From the NCBI GenBank assembly GCA_949358305.1, contig OX442316.1, forward strand, positions 9,178,001 through 9,238,000: 60,000 nt of DNA, in the 5' to 3' direction. This DNA comes from Strigamia acuminata. Lineage: Eukaryota; Arthropoda; Chilopoda; Geophilomorpha; Linotaeniidae. The notes under the pieces were generated by a model that had not been told where the DNA came from, did no database searches, and saw only the letters and a list, made by a program, of their open reading frames with translations. Shown piece by piece: positions 45,050 through 55,977 of this stretch (its first letter is position 1; every line of letters starts with the position of its first letter). The position numbers and the translations under genes are program-made.

Positions 45050-45600
45050 CCTTGTTTTAGCGATTCTCACTTTAGCGAATCAATTTTAACGACCACCTCG
45101 TTTTAGCGCCCAAAAATTCGCTAAAACGAGGCGGCGCTAAAATAAAATCGCTAAAACGACGTGGTATGGGTACCACGCGGGCAGGTGGGGCAAGCCGCCA
45201 GTCGACGAATCCGGCAAGCCGCTTTACGGGGACGGCGCGGGCGAGCGGACGGAGGTCGACGAGGAGATAGACCGAAAGTTGTGGGGGGAAATGGAGGACG
45301 AGGAGTCCGAGTCCGAGTTGGAGAGCGAGGATGAGGATGAACAAGAGGAGCAGATTGATGAGAGCGGTTTGGTGGCTCCGGTCGAGGGTGGTGGCAGGGT
45401 TTCGGTGCTGGCGTCGAGTCACGTGTACGATTTGTCGGCCGCCGCAAATGTTTCGGTTTCGGGCGGGATTGCGGTGGCCGTTGATCCGGGCGAGTTGGGC
45501 GATGAGGTACGCTATTGCCCGGCGTCGTGCAAGACGAGCAGCAAGTGGACGCCATTTTCGCTAAAACGGGCTTCGCTAAAAAGGAGTGATTCGGTATTCA
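45050..45600 (+). mobile_element. TTTAGCG-array DNA element with captured gene fragment
   Basis: Left end: TTGTTTTAGCGATTCTCAC, then TTTAGCGAATC and CGTTTTAGCGCCC, with the same words inverted (TTCGCTAAAACGAG, TCGCTAAAACGAC) by 45160. Right end: TTCGCTAAAACGGGCTTCGC. CATGTGTATTCACC at 45038 and GTATTCACACATG at 45595 form outer inverted termini. The middle is strongly GC-rich, unlike its surroundings, and is a host-gene piece. Confidence 0.7.
45162..45510 (+). pseudogene. SF3B2: Captured fragment of splicing factor 3B subunit 2
   Basis: One open plus-strand frame reads WYGYHAGRWGKPPVDESGKP, then LYGDGAGERTEVDEEIDRKL, then WGEMEDEESESE with a long acidic run, then DESGLVAPVEGG, then SSHVYDLSAA and IAVAVDPGELGDE. 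Order and wording match the C-terminal part of SF3B2, a U2 snRNP spliceosome subunit (PSP domain end, acidic region, HIYDMS motif). A stretch before HVYDLS is missing. There is no start codon of its own and no downstream C-terminus: after GDEV the frame enters transposon sequence. It is a non-functional or chimeric copy carried by a DNA transposon. Confidence 0.85.
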
Positions 45601-45639
45601 CACATGTCATTTGGTAGAGTACCAGTACCCGTGAGTGCA

Positions 45640-46505
45640 CATTGTTTTAGCGAATCTCACTTTAGCGAATCCATTTTAGCGATGACTTGTTTTAGCGAAT
45701 GCCTCGTTTTAGCGCAAAAAAAATCGCTAAAACGGGGAATTCGCTAAAATGAGATTCGCTAAAATGAGATTCGCTAAAACACTCAAATGGCTTAAATGTG
45801 AATGATTTGAATGATTTGACTGCAGTCCCACAGCTACATATATATCTCTCCATTCGACGAAACGGTGCTGAAACGTTTCGTTAATGCGTTACGTCCTTAC
45901 GACGCGACGCTATTGCCCGGCGTCGAGTAGCAAGTGGACGCCATTTTCGCGGGAAAACAGGAATAACACAGTTGCAGGAGGTTTAATCAAGTAGTTTGAG
46001 GATCGCCGCAACTCATTTTAACCAAACTTTGTCAAATTACCGAAGAAATGGGTTCAAAAGAACCTTTAATGGCCACAAATTGAATCAAAAAGCATCGTTT
46101 TGGTGCAGAAAAGTGGAGGTTTAATCGTACAAATTCTTTGTCGTACCGCGCAGTTTGAGGCGATGGGGCCGCCGGCCACAAACCACAGAACCAAAAACAC
46201 ACAATTCCAAAATCACACAATTCCAAAGAAAACGCAATTGTTTGTTGTTCAGACGATGCGCGAGAGGGAAAATCCAGTCAGTGCGTCAAGTTAATCGATT
46301 TCCTACTTTAGAGATTTCTTTTGCGATTTTTAGAGATGTTCGCTAAAATGAGTCATTCGCTAAAATGAGTCATTCGCTAAAACGAGCTTCGCTAAAATGT
46401 GTTTTATGCTCTGGCGATTTAATCTCATTTTCGCTAAAATGAGATTTGCTAAAATGGGTTTAAAAAACTTGTTTTCGCTAAAATGAGATTCGCTAATAAG
46501 GACGG
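45640..46505. mobile_element. Further TTTAGCG-array termini
   Basis: Two more arrays. 45640-45787 has GTTTTAGCGAATCTCAC facing TTCGCTAAAATGAGATTCGC within 150 bases. 46334-46498 has repeated TTCGCTAAAATGAGTCA and ATTCGCTAAAACGAG. About 45905-45955 repeats 'tattgcccggcgtcg' and 'caagtggacgccattttcgc' from the element at 45050-45600. Together these are partial or nested copies of the same family. Confidence 0.65.
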
Positions 46506-46573
46506 ATCCCGTACCCGTACGGCAACGGGACACTGCTGGGTTTTTTTTCAACCATTAATTTGACAGGATATAC

Positions 46574-46660
46574 ACCAGGGGTGTCTATAACATCCTAGCT
46601 TCCCCGGGCCACATTGGAAGAAGAGGAATTGTCTTGGGCCGCACTGACACTAAAGTTACA
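46574..46660. mobile_element. hAT-like terminus
   Basis: CAGGGGTGTCTATAACATC followed by CCGGGCCACATTGG and GGGCCGCAC: typical hAT end wording. The other end was not identified. Confidence 0.5.
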
Positions 46661-46799
46661 AGTACCAAACAACAGCTGATGACCAACTTTCTATTGGCAA
46701 CAGGAAAATGTTTAAAAATTGAAATACAAGAAACATCCTTGACGAAGATTTATTTCTCTATGTCATACCTGTAGAGAGTTGTCATATTTTTTACAAAAT

Positions 46800-46932
46800 A
46801 TGTTAACAATAATAATATACGCACTATATATACACCCATTGACATAAAAACTTCCCTACAGTAATGTAAAACAACTGTAACCAAGGGAAGTTTTTTGTCC
46901 ATGCGTATACATATATTGTTATTAATATTATT
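46800..46932. repeat. Inverted repeat upstream of Lip5
   Basis: Arms AACAATAATAATATACGCA...AAAACTTCCCT and AGGGAAGTTTTTTG...TGCGTATACATATATTG pair imperfectly around a centre at about 46866. A short foldback sequence. Confidence 0.55.
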
Positions 46933-47069
46933 TTTATTATTGTTTTCATCTTGCACTTAAAGTACTACACACGGTGTACTACTCCGTGAGACTGCGTGAT
47001 GTTTAAAGGGAGAATTTGGTATTATTTTATTTGATTGCGGGTTCAATAAATAAAGCTAAAGCTGACACC

Positions 47070-47185
47070 GGTTGGTCTTCACATCTGCCCCAATGTTTGC
47101 CATTGTTAGGTTAGGTTAGGTTGCCTTGATTTCATTTGGCCTAACCTAACAATGGCAAACATTGGGGCAGATGTGAAGAACAACC
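47070..47185. repeat. 116-base foldback with TTAGG repeats
   Basis: Arms of about 45 bases (GGTTGGTCTTCACATCTGCC, CAATGTTTGCCATTG, TTAGGTTAGG) pair with their complement around a short loop. The left arm holds three TTAGG units. TGACACCG flanks both sides (47063 and 47187), a likely 8-base target-site duplication. Confidence 0.75.
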
Positions 47186-47330
47186 CTGACACCGATATTG
47201 TGTCACTGGAAGTAACAAACGAAATAATGCTCTTTTGTTCAAAACATATGTTTATGGTTATTCAAGTGGTTCTTTGTCATTAAAAAGGCCAAGAAGCAAG
47301 CTTATTCAAGTTTTTAGTAGGTACTACAAA

Positions 47331-49682
47331 ATGCTCGTTACCGAACGTCGACTTGTTTTAGCGTTTCTTGTAATTTATCAGATTATTTCAGTTCAGTTGA
47401 GCTTTATTGATCATCTTCCATTAAATAGTCACAAGGCTGAAGAACTCTTTAACGAAGCAATGCTGGAAACGGTATATAAGACTAAATATGTTATCTAGTT
47501 TTAATTTAATTACTTTCACTATTAATATTTTTTTTGTTTCAGACTGAATTTATTCAATTGTATGGGTATCCTGTTGAAAATCACACGGTGTACACGACAG
47601 ATGGTTATTCATTAACTATGCATCGCATTCCACACGGCAGAAATAATCACAACATCACCGGTGAGCGGAAACCAGTTTTACTGCTCCACGGAATTCTCGT
47701 TACGTCTTCATGCTTTGTAGACAGCGGAAAGTCTAGTTTAGGTAGATAATGCTCTCATTACTTTTTTTTTATTAATTTTAAAATATGACACCTTGTAAAA
47801 ATACACGGCTTATAAGGTGGAAACACAAGGGAGCGGGTAAAATTCCAAAGCTTGCTAGTACAAGTTTAAAGAGGAAGTTATTTACAAGCTCACTTGACTG
47901 GCTTTTGGCTTACCAGCTTAACTGGCAAACTCAAGCTAGCTTTTTGCCAAAATCTCCTCCAAGAATTTCCTCACGATTCTGATTGGCTGTCAAAGTCACA
48001 CGACCAAAACAGTAGCAAGCACAATTACTTCGTGATTATGCGTACTGTTTGTATGCATGATCGCGACGTCGCACATAAGAATAAGTTGTATATATCCAGT
48101 TATTACACTTTGCGCTAAGACATACAATACTTATTCTTATGTGCGACGATTTTATGGAGAAAATTAATTGAAACGTGCAATAATTTTTTTTAGGATTTTA
48201 CTTAGCTGACAAAGGGTATGATGTTTGGCTAGGAAATCTGCGAGGAACCTTTTATTCTCACCACAAAAAATACACACGAAAAGAGGAAAAGTTTTGGAAT
48301 TTTTGGTATAAATTATCGCTTTGACTTTTAAAATTCATTTGTATGAAATTTCTATTACAGCTTTGAACAAATGGCTCAGTATGACGCTCCTGCGATGATC
48401 GATTATGTATTAGAAGAAACTGGACTTACAAAAATTCCCTTCATTGCTCATTCAATGGGGACGACTATAGGACTAGTTCTGTTTTCCAAGCGGGCTGATT
48501 ACCAAGAAAAGGCATATTATTATTTTTATGTTCATGCATTTCACATTGAAACTTAATTTATAATTTGAATTAGATTACGGGATTTATCGCCTTATCGCCA
48601 ATACCGGGTCTTGCTTATGCACCTACAATGCTGAGAGGATTAAGTTCCTTTTTCCCTGAAAATATTTTAGCTGTAATTGAATGTCATCTCTTATATTAGT
48701 TTTTATGTTTTACATTTAATTTTTTTTGTAGTCCTTTGCAAAAATCGTACACTGGTATGATACTGTAGGTCTTGACCCAAAATATTTCAGACTGCAAGCA
48801 GAACTTTGTCCCTATCCCAATCCTGTTTTATGTTCAGTTTTTTTAACTTTAAGTGGAGGTTACAGTACGAACATACGGAACAATGTAAGTTTATAACTTT
48901 TAACACAATCACAATTTTGGTCTCTTTCAATTACCGTAGTATGTATACGGTATACATGAATTGATTGTATTTATAGAGCCGAGATTTTTTATATGTGAAC
49001 CACATGGCATCTGGAGTTTCACTTAAAACTTTGAGGCATTTTGCACAGGTTAGAAATTTACGTTGGAATTATTCATTTTCTTTTTCTTTTCCTTTAACTC
49101 TTTTTTTATTTACTTTTTTACTTTTTCTTGGTTTGACTTTCTATTACGGTCCATTCATTACTATGGTGGAGAATTTCAATTTTCAAATACCGGTACTCAT
49201 TTAAATATTTTTAATTTTTGTGGTATATCAATATGAAATGAAGAGCTGTATTATCAGCATAATCGAATTTGTGTTTTACAATTATACAATACTTTTCAGA
49301 TGGCAAGGAAACCGGGATTTTTTACATTTCAGTATGATGGTTGGTTTACTAATTTAATTGCTAACGACGAAATGGTATAGTAATTCCAAAATACCTGTTG
49401 TAATTATATCACGAAATGAAATACTATAATTTTTATGCTTTATAGTCGCCTCCTTCAAAATACCCGTTTAATAAAATCACTATACCAGTGGTACTGTTTC
49501 ATTCTGCTAACGATGTTCTTGCGGATCCTATAGATGTTCATTTACTGGCTAGAGATTTGCCAAATCTATTAGGAAAGGTATTAGTTGGACCCCCTATGAT
49601 GAATCACATCGACATGATTTGTGCAATTGATGCAAAAAATATTTTTTACGATAAGCTGTTAGTGTATTTGAAGAAATTGTAA
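47331..49682 (+). CDS. Acid lipase-like alpha/beta hydrolase, Lip5
   Basis: Nine exons: 47331-47471, 47543-47741, 48194-48305, 48361-48511, 48574-48672, 48732-48884, 48977-49048, 49300-49374, 49446-49682; 412 residues. Leader MLVTERRLVLAFLVIYQIIS. Ser182 (AHSMGTT), Asp357 (HSANDVLADP), His388 (NHID). At the exon 3/4 join it has NFWCFEQMA where the paralogs have DFSWEEMA. Intron 4 starts with GC (AAG|GCATAT). Intron 2 is lengthened by a hairpin element. Closest to Lip3 and Lip4. The ATG at 47331 gives a leader of the same length as Lip3. Confidence 0.92.
48067..48149. repeat. Hairpin in Lip5 intron 2
   Basis: CGTCGCACATAAGAATAAG at 48067 is inverted at 48132-48149 (CTTATTCTTATGTGCGACG side) with an AT-rich loop of about 30 bases. 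Short foldback element. Confidence 0.7.
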
Positions 49683-50029
49683 AATTGCTATTATTTGATG
49701 AAGTATATTAAAATATGATCAATAAATTTAAAATGTAATCCACAAACATTTTGATAACTGATTTGAACTACTTCTGATTCGTAGACATTACTATTTTTAT
49801 CGGATGGTATTAATTGCCTAGGCAATAATTCAGCACTTCCGTAATTACATGTGTAGGAGGAATGGCCCTGTAGCTACAAAAAGAACGTTTATCAGTATAA
49901 ACTGCAATGCATTTACCATAATAGAAAAAGATCTATTGTTTTTAAAACACCTGCAATATTGAAGCCACCGTCTATAGACTATGGTTCCATGTTAATGCAA
50001 TTTATTCGCTCGTGGTGTGGTGCATCGAA
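49683..50029. other. Spacer between Lip5 and Lip6
   Basis: No gene seen. Lip5 3' flank and Lip6 promoter side. Confidence 0.45.
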
Positions 50030-53000
50030 ATGCATTTTATTCTCCACTTAATGCTTTTATTACATGCTGTGACATGGCAAATCACTGCGGCGAAGTCATT
50101 ACGTAATCCCAAGGACGAAGAACTATTTCAGGAAGCACATTTAGAAACAGTAAGACACCGTAATGTATTGTATTCCTGCTCACGTTTATTATCAAAATTT
50201 TGATTGATTTCAGACTGAATTTATTAATTTTTATGGCTATTCCGCTGAAAATTATACTGTTTATACAGCAGATGGTTATGTGTTAACGCTGCATCGCATT
50301 ACTCGTGAAAAACAGAATTCTGGAAATGTAACGAGAGAACCTGTATTACTTATGCATGGTGTTCTTGCTTCTTCTGCCTATTTTGTAGAAAGTGGAAAAC
50401 CAAGTTTAGGTAAATGACTAGGGCCTACGGCCTAGGCAGCCCATTCAATATAAAAAACACATTAGTTAAACTGCAGGTAGTGCCAACTTTATATTTCCAC
50501 CACTGGTTAATTAATAATTAATAAATAATTAATTCTGAGATAAAAGTATTGATGGTTATTTTTTTATAGGTTTTTTCTTGGCTGATAACGGTTATGATGT
50601 GTGGTTAGGAAACATGCGTGGAAACTTTTATTCACATCATATAAAATACAATCGGAGAGACAAACATTTTTGGGATTTCAGGTAATATAAAAGTAACAAA
50701 AGTTTGGTTTGAGTCGAGTAATACCCTTCTTACAGCTGGGAAGAAATGGCTGAATATGATGTTCCAGTGATGATCGACTACGTTTTAAATGCAACGCGAT
50801 ATGAAAAACTGACGTTCGTGGCTCACTCAATGGCCACAACAGTGGGCTTTGCTTTATTTGCATCGCAACCTGAATATCAGCAAAAAGTAAATCGAACAAA
50901 TATTTTTAAAAAAAATTGTTGACTTTAATTATTGTTTGTAATTAGATTGTAAAGTTTATTGCCCTATCCCCGATAACCAGTTTGGTCTACGCTCCAATAC
51001 TTTTTAGGTGGGCTGTTGGCTTTAAGGATATTATAGAGGTATATACAGAGAATTATCTAAGTTACCAGATTCGAGTTGCATTGTTAAAAACTTGCCATGT
51101 CGATGGAGAAACAATTTTGCCATAGACAAAAAGTTTATTTCTGCTGAAATCAATTTTCCTTGATAGTTCCTTGTGTTATCACAAGATATGTAATACTCCG
51201 TACATTTTATTAGAATTAAGCAGCCTACCAAGATATCTGATTTTAATTCCATTGGATTCTATTTTTATTCGTGTTATTCGCAAGATAATTTGACCCTAAC
51301 ATGGCCAGTTTGCTCATTTTAACTTGTTTTTAACTTATTTCGATATCGTACCGCCCTGTTTAAACGCCCGGGTTCATGCAAGCGCCCGCCTCGTTTTAGC
51401 TCCTGGCAGTGAAGTTTATAGGCGCCGGGCCCGTATAAACGCCGGGGTTCAAATTGGCGCCGGGTCACCGAGTACGTCCAGAATCTGCACGTTATCTGGA
51501 CTCCAGATAACGTGCAGATTCGTCCAGTACTATTTCCGATCAGTCAGGTATAAAAAAGGCCTTCAATGTGTAATTTCTTCATTTCCTCTGGCATTTCGGA
51601 CCATTTATTAGCTAATTGGGACGTTTAGATGAATGTAAAAAATAAAAATATTTTTTTTTTTCAAAAAACATTTATTTTCCCAAAATTATTTTTACCGATC
51701 ATTAATTTAGACTTTGGTTTTAGTTAAGCGCCGGGTTCAATTAAACGCCGGGCGGGCGGCTCAAAGAAAATTAAACGCCCGGGCGTTTAAACGGGGCGGT
51801 ACGGTATTTTCTTTGTTATTCTTGCAGTCTTTTATCGAATTTGTAAGATTTTTCCGTATCAAAAATCCTGAGGCGAAACTGGCAGCCATATTTTGTCCCA
51901 TATCCCATCCAACGATTTGCTCACTTGGCTTAACTTTGTCTGGGGGATATAACATTGCATTACGAAATACAGTAAGTTGAAAATTTCATTCAACTTTTTG
52001 ACAATATTTTCTTCACAATTTCTTTTACAGAGTCGGGATATTTTATACATAACTCATGGATCAGCTGGATTATCATTGCGCACCCTGACACATTATTCCC
52101 AGGTTTCTCAATAAAAAAAATTTCTTTTTTACTTTCAATTTTGTATGCCCATTAGCAAGATCTGCATCTCCCTTGTAATGTAGATACACGAGGCGGTTCG
52201 TATAGTCATTTAAACGAGTATAAAGACGTTTAAATGTCAATTTTCCATATTATATTGCGATTTAACCGAGTGGTAATGTAAACGTGTTTGCATTCGTTGT
52301 ATCCGCCGTCTGTAAACCGGAAATGCATCATAATAAGTTTACAAAAGTGTTCTTTCATAAAAAAAATTGTGCTGAAGAAATATATTCTATTGCTGTAAAA
52401 GTAACAAGGTGACCTAGCAACATCTTAAGAATACTATTGGAGATGTGTCAAATAAATCATTTCATACTCACAAATTATGTCGTTAGTTGCTTCGGAGCAT
52501 GAATTGTAAAATATCACTACCTTTTCAGATGATCCTGACAAAAGGATTATATAAATACGACTATGGCCAGGTTAAAAATCTATTGATGAATTACTATAAG
52601 GTATTGTTCTTAGTCTAACAAGACTGTTAAAAGGTGGAGAGAATAAACAACTTCATGCTACATCACTTAATCTGGCTATGGTGCTAATTATTAGTTGAGC
52701 GTCAAACTAACTTGCGTTCATGGTTTATACAGTTCACATGTGCCAAGTCAGAAGATAAATTACAAAATATAAAGTTCGAGCAAACTGATGACCTTGCACT
52801 GAAGCGATAATAAATTTTATAAATAAACGGAGAGCAGGCGTCTGTGCCCTGGCTCATTATGTTGCACTTGAGTGTTGTACTTTCTCCCACCCTTCCTTAC
52901 AAATAAATGATTTTTACTGTGTCATTTTAAATTTTAGCCTAATCCACCTCAATATTTACTGAAAAAGATTTCTATACCTGTGGTAATATTTCATTCAGCC

Positions 53001-53174
53001 AATGATGCTTTTGCGGATCCTTTAGATGTCACTATACTGAGTAGAGAGTTGCCTAATTTATTAGGGATTGAATTAATTGGTCCACCTATGATGAATCATT
53101 TGGATATGATATATGCACTGGATGCAAAAAATATTTTTCATGACAAGCTGTTAGTATATTTAGACAAAATGTAA
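50030..53174 (+). CDS. Acid lipase-like alpha/beta hydrolase, Lip6, altered nucleophile elbow
   Basis: Nine exons: 50030-50149, 50214-50409, 50570-50681, 50736-50886, 50946-51038, 51828-51971, 52031-52102, 52529-52600, 52938-53174; 398 residues. Leader MHFILHLMLLLHAVTWQITA. Ser174 lies in AHSMATT: the Gly two after the serine, tight in this fold, is Ala. Asp343 (HSANDAFADP) and His374 (NHLD) are present. Exon 6 is three codons shorter than in the paralogs. Intron 4 uses a normal GT donor (AAA|GTAAAT), unlike Lip3-5. Intron 5 (789 bases) contains a TA-flanked MITE. No stop or frameshift, so selection still acts or acted recently; catalytic rate may be reduced. Confidence 0.9.
51351..51799. mobile_element. 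TA-flanked MITE with CCGGG-type arrays, Lip6 intron 5
   Basis: Inverted termini CCGCCCTGTTTAAACGCCC and GGGCGTTTAAACGGGGCGG, differing at one base, with TA on both sides (51349-51350 and 51800-51801). Subterminal words AAACGCCCGGG, GGCGCCGGG, TTAAGCGCCGGG and AAACGCCGGG recur inward from both ends. 449 bases, non-coding. A truncated relative is nested in Lip1 intron 3. Confidence 0.85.
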
Positions 53175-53797
53175 CTATTTTTCAAATAATTTATACTTCC
53201 AAACTGCATTTACCAATGTTTGAAATAAATTATTGAAACTTTAATTAGATGGAGAAAGTTAACATTAAAAAAGAAATGTTATCTTTTTAATATTTTTTTT
53301 TATAGTTTGCTTGGTTAATAAATTTATAATTGAAAAAAAATGTTGGCTGCGCTCAATAAAAGCAGGATTTTGTTTGAAATTCTGTTTGCAATTCATTCAA
53401 GAACACATGTCTTTTGTTTTACACTACACAGAGTAATTGTTAGTGCATCAGATTATGAAAAATAATAGGGACGGTGGAAAGTTCGTGTGTTCGGAGATGA
53501 GTTCAGATTGTGAGAAACATGCACCCAGATATGAAATTTGGAATAATTTCTCAAATTTTTACTAATTATATAATATGTACTTCAGTTATGGACTAATAAA
53601 AATTATATTTATGATGCTTAATTTTCATGCATATAAACAAAACTTAAAGACAAGTACAAAAAATAACACGTGTGCCAAACACTACCATAGTTCCGCTTGG
53701 TATTTAAGGGAAGTTGATTTTCATAGCTGATGATTACGAATCATACTTCGTAATAAAGAACATTTACGTCGTAGCTACAAGCGCTGCACATACACAA
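53175..53797. other. Spacer between Lip6 and Lip7
   Basis: AT-rich, no gene or named repeat seen. Confidence 0.45.
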
Positions 53798-55977
53798 ATG
53801 TCTGTAAAACTCTATTTATTTACGATTTTAATTAGTTTTGGTCATGTATGCAGTATACCATTTTTGTCGGATGATGTTATTGTTAGCATAGCAAGCAAAT
53901 TTGCCGAAATTATCGGATTACCAAAACCGATACCCGAAATAGTAGAAGAAGCAAATTTAGAAGCCGTGAGTATTCTTTGTGTTTATACTACAAGTACATG
54001 GAATTTGTTATTACTAGACACAAGTAAAATAGAATTACCGTGTGTACGCACGTATACATTTGTTTTTCATCAATTTAACTTGCAATGATATTGTCTGATT
54101 ATTTTATTTTATTATTTTGTAGACAGCTTTAATTCGAAAATTTGGGTATCCTGCAGAGAACCACACAATAAGAACTGAGGATGGATATATTTTAATTCAT
54201 CACAGAATTCCGCATGGAAAAAATGGAAAGCTAAATGATAGTGCAATTCCTGTTCTTCTCGTGCATGGAATGAACTGCGAATCAACACAGTGGTTCGATA
54301 ACGGCCCTGAAAGTTTAGGTGATTGAATTGATTTTAGTTGCACAGTGAAACCTGCTTAAATGTGACTGCGACCACCCATAACATGGTCTCCTGCAGTCAA
54401 TTTGTTCACCATAGTGACGCTTAGAGAATGGTCTGTTAAGCCATTCCCAGTACCGTGAGTGACACACGAACAACGGCAATCTGAATGGGCTGATTGACAC
54501 ACGAACAATGGCTATCTGATGTATCTGAACCACGCTGGCATATGTTTCACTGTATATAAATAAGGAAAACAGTTTTCTTTAATTTGTTTTTTAAATTGTG
54601 TAATGAATGCTTTAAATTCATATTCTAGCTTTTGTTTTGGCCGATGAAGGATATGACGTCTGGATGGGAAATATGCGAGGTACATCATACAGCTCCCATT
54701 CAACAATAACTCGAGATGATGATCAATTTTGGAATTTCAAGTATTCAATTTATACGTATTATTGTTTTGTTTTGCTTTATTTTTTTTCTACAATTAAAAA
54801 TTAAATCTATCAAATAATGGCTTTAACTATTTCAGTGCGGAAGAATTATCACAGTACGATATGTTACCTTTAATTGACTACACATTAAATAAAACAGGAT
54901 TTTCAAAATTACTTTACATTGGTCAATCCATGGGATCAGCTTTACCGTTTTACTTCCTGGACGCGAATCCTGAATACAACGATAAAGTAGAGTAGTAACG
55001 AATACAAGCCGTGAATATTGATTTATTTAGGCATTTGTTAAATTAATTTTACATTTAGATTGCAGGTAATGTTTTATTAGCTCCTGTACTTCAACTTAAG
55101 TATTCACCCATTTTGTGGCGACCAATTCTAAAGTATCACAAAATAATTGATGTATGTAATGCTAATGAACACCGGTTTTGTTTGATTTCTAATTTATTTT
55201 TGATAGTTTATGCTTGACCTGCTAGGCATACATTCATGGATATCTGTGAGCCCTTTAAATAAAAGACTACAGATGATTGTTTGTCCAAGTGGTAATCCAT
55301 CCTTTTGTGATATGACTGCGGCCTTGATGGTTGGATATAATCCTTACCTTAGGAATACGGTATGTTAGTTTAAAAAACAGATATCAGTACTGGAATTTTA
55401 TACAATTTTCATTTGATTTGTTTTGGCACTAATTTTTCAGACGAGAGTTCCAATATATGGACAACATTGCTCAGGTGGTTCATCTATAAAACTTATGGTT
55501 TACATTGCTCAGGTTTGTACGCCATATATGGAAATTTTACGATAGCTAAAATTTACAACTTTATTCTTAAAGAGCCTCGATTCTGAGGATACTAAAAAAT
55601 TTGATTACGGAACATCAGAAAATCTTAGAATATACGGTTCGGTATGAAAATACTAAAATTGAATTTTGGTGAGAAAAAAAAATGTCTGAGGATACCTTTT
55701 CTTTCTTTTTCTTTTTAAATAGGAATTTCCACCGGTAATAAACAAAAGCTTGATGGCAGTTCCAACAGTTCTCATTTATGGTGCAAATGATGTTTGTGCT
55801 TCAGCACTGGATATAGAAAGGGGGAAAAGAAAGATTAGAAATCTTGTTGACACGTATTTGCTACCGCACCCAATGGTAATGCATACGGATTATATGTTTG
55901 CTAAACACGGAAAAGAATTTTTGTATGATAAAGTTGTCGGTTATTTGAAGCAATTGTGGAACATGAGTAATCAATGA
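53798..55977 (+). CDS. Acid lipase-like alpha/beta hydrolase, Lip7
   Basis: Nine exons: 53798-53965, 54123-54318, 54629-54740, 54836-54986, 55059-55151, 55207-55359, 55441-55512, 55573-55641, 55723-55977; 422 residues. Signal peptide MSVKLYLFTILISFGHVCS. Family opening FGYPAENHTIRTEDGYIL, LVHGMNC, YDVWMGNMRG. Ser190 in GQSMG (Gly two before the serine as in classical lipases, Gln in place of His), Asp361 (YGANDVCASA), His392 (MHTD). The DP after the Asp is lost, as in Lip2, its nearest paralog. All introns are GT-AG. The ATG at 53798 was chosen because the leader follows it; upstream in-frame sequence lacks one. Confidence 0.9.
54341..54556. mobile_element. MITE in Lip7 intron 2
   Basis: Termini ACAGTGAAACCTGC and CATATGTTTCACTGT are inverted. 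Inside, GTGACACACGAACAA occurs twice (54459 and 54494). About 216 bases, non-coding, Tc1/mariner-like in look. Confidence 0.65.

Noticed and set aside
45072-45555. Proline/arginine-rich minus-strand frames
   Set aside because: Antisense of the captured SF3B2 fragment, open only because of high GC.
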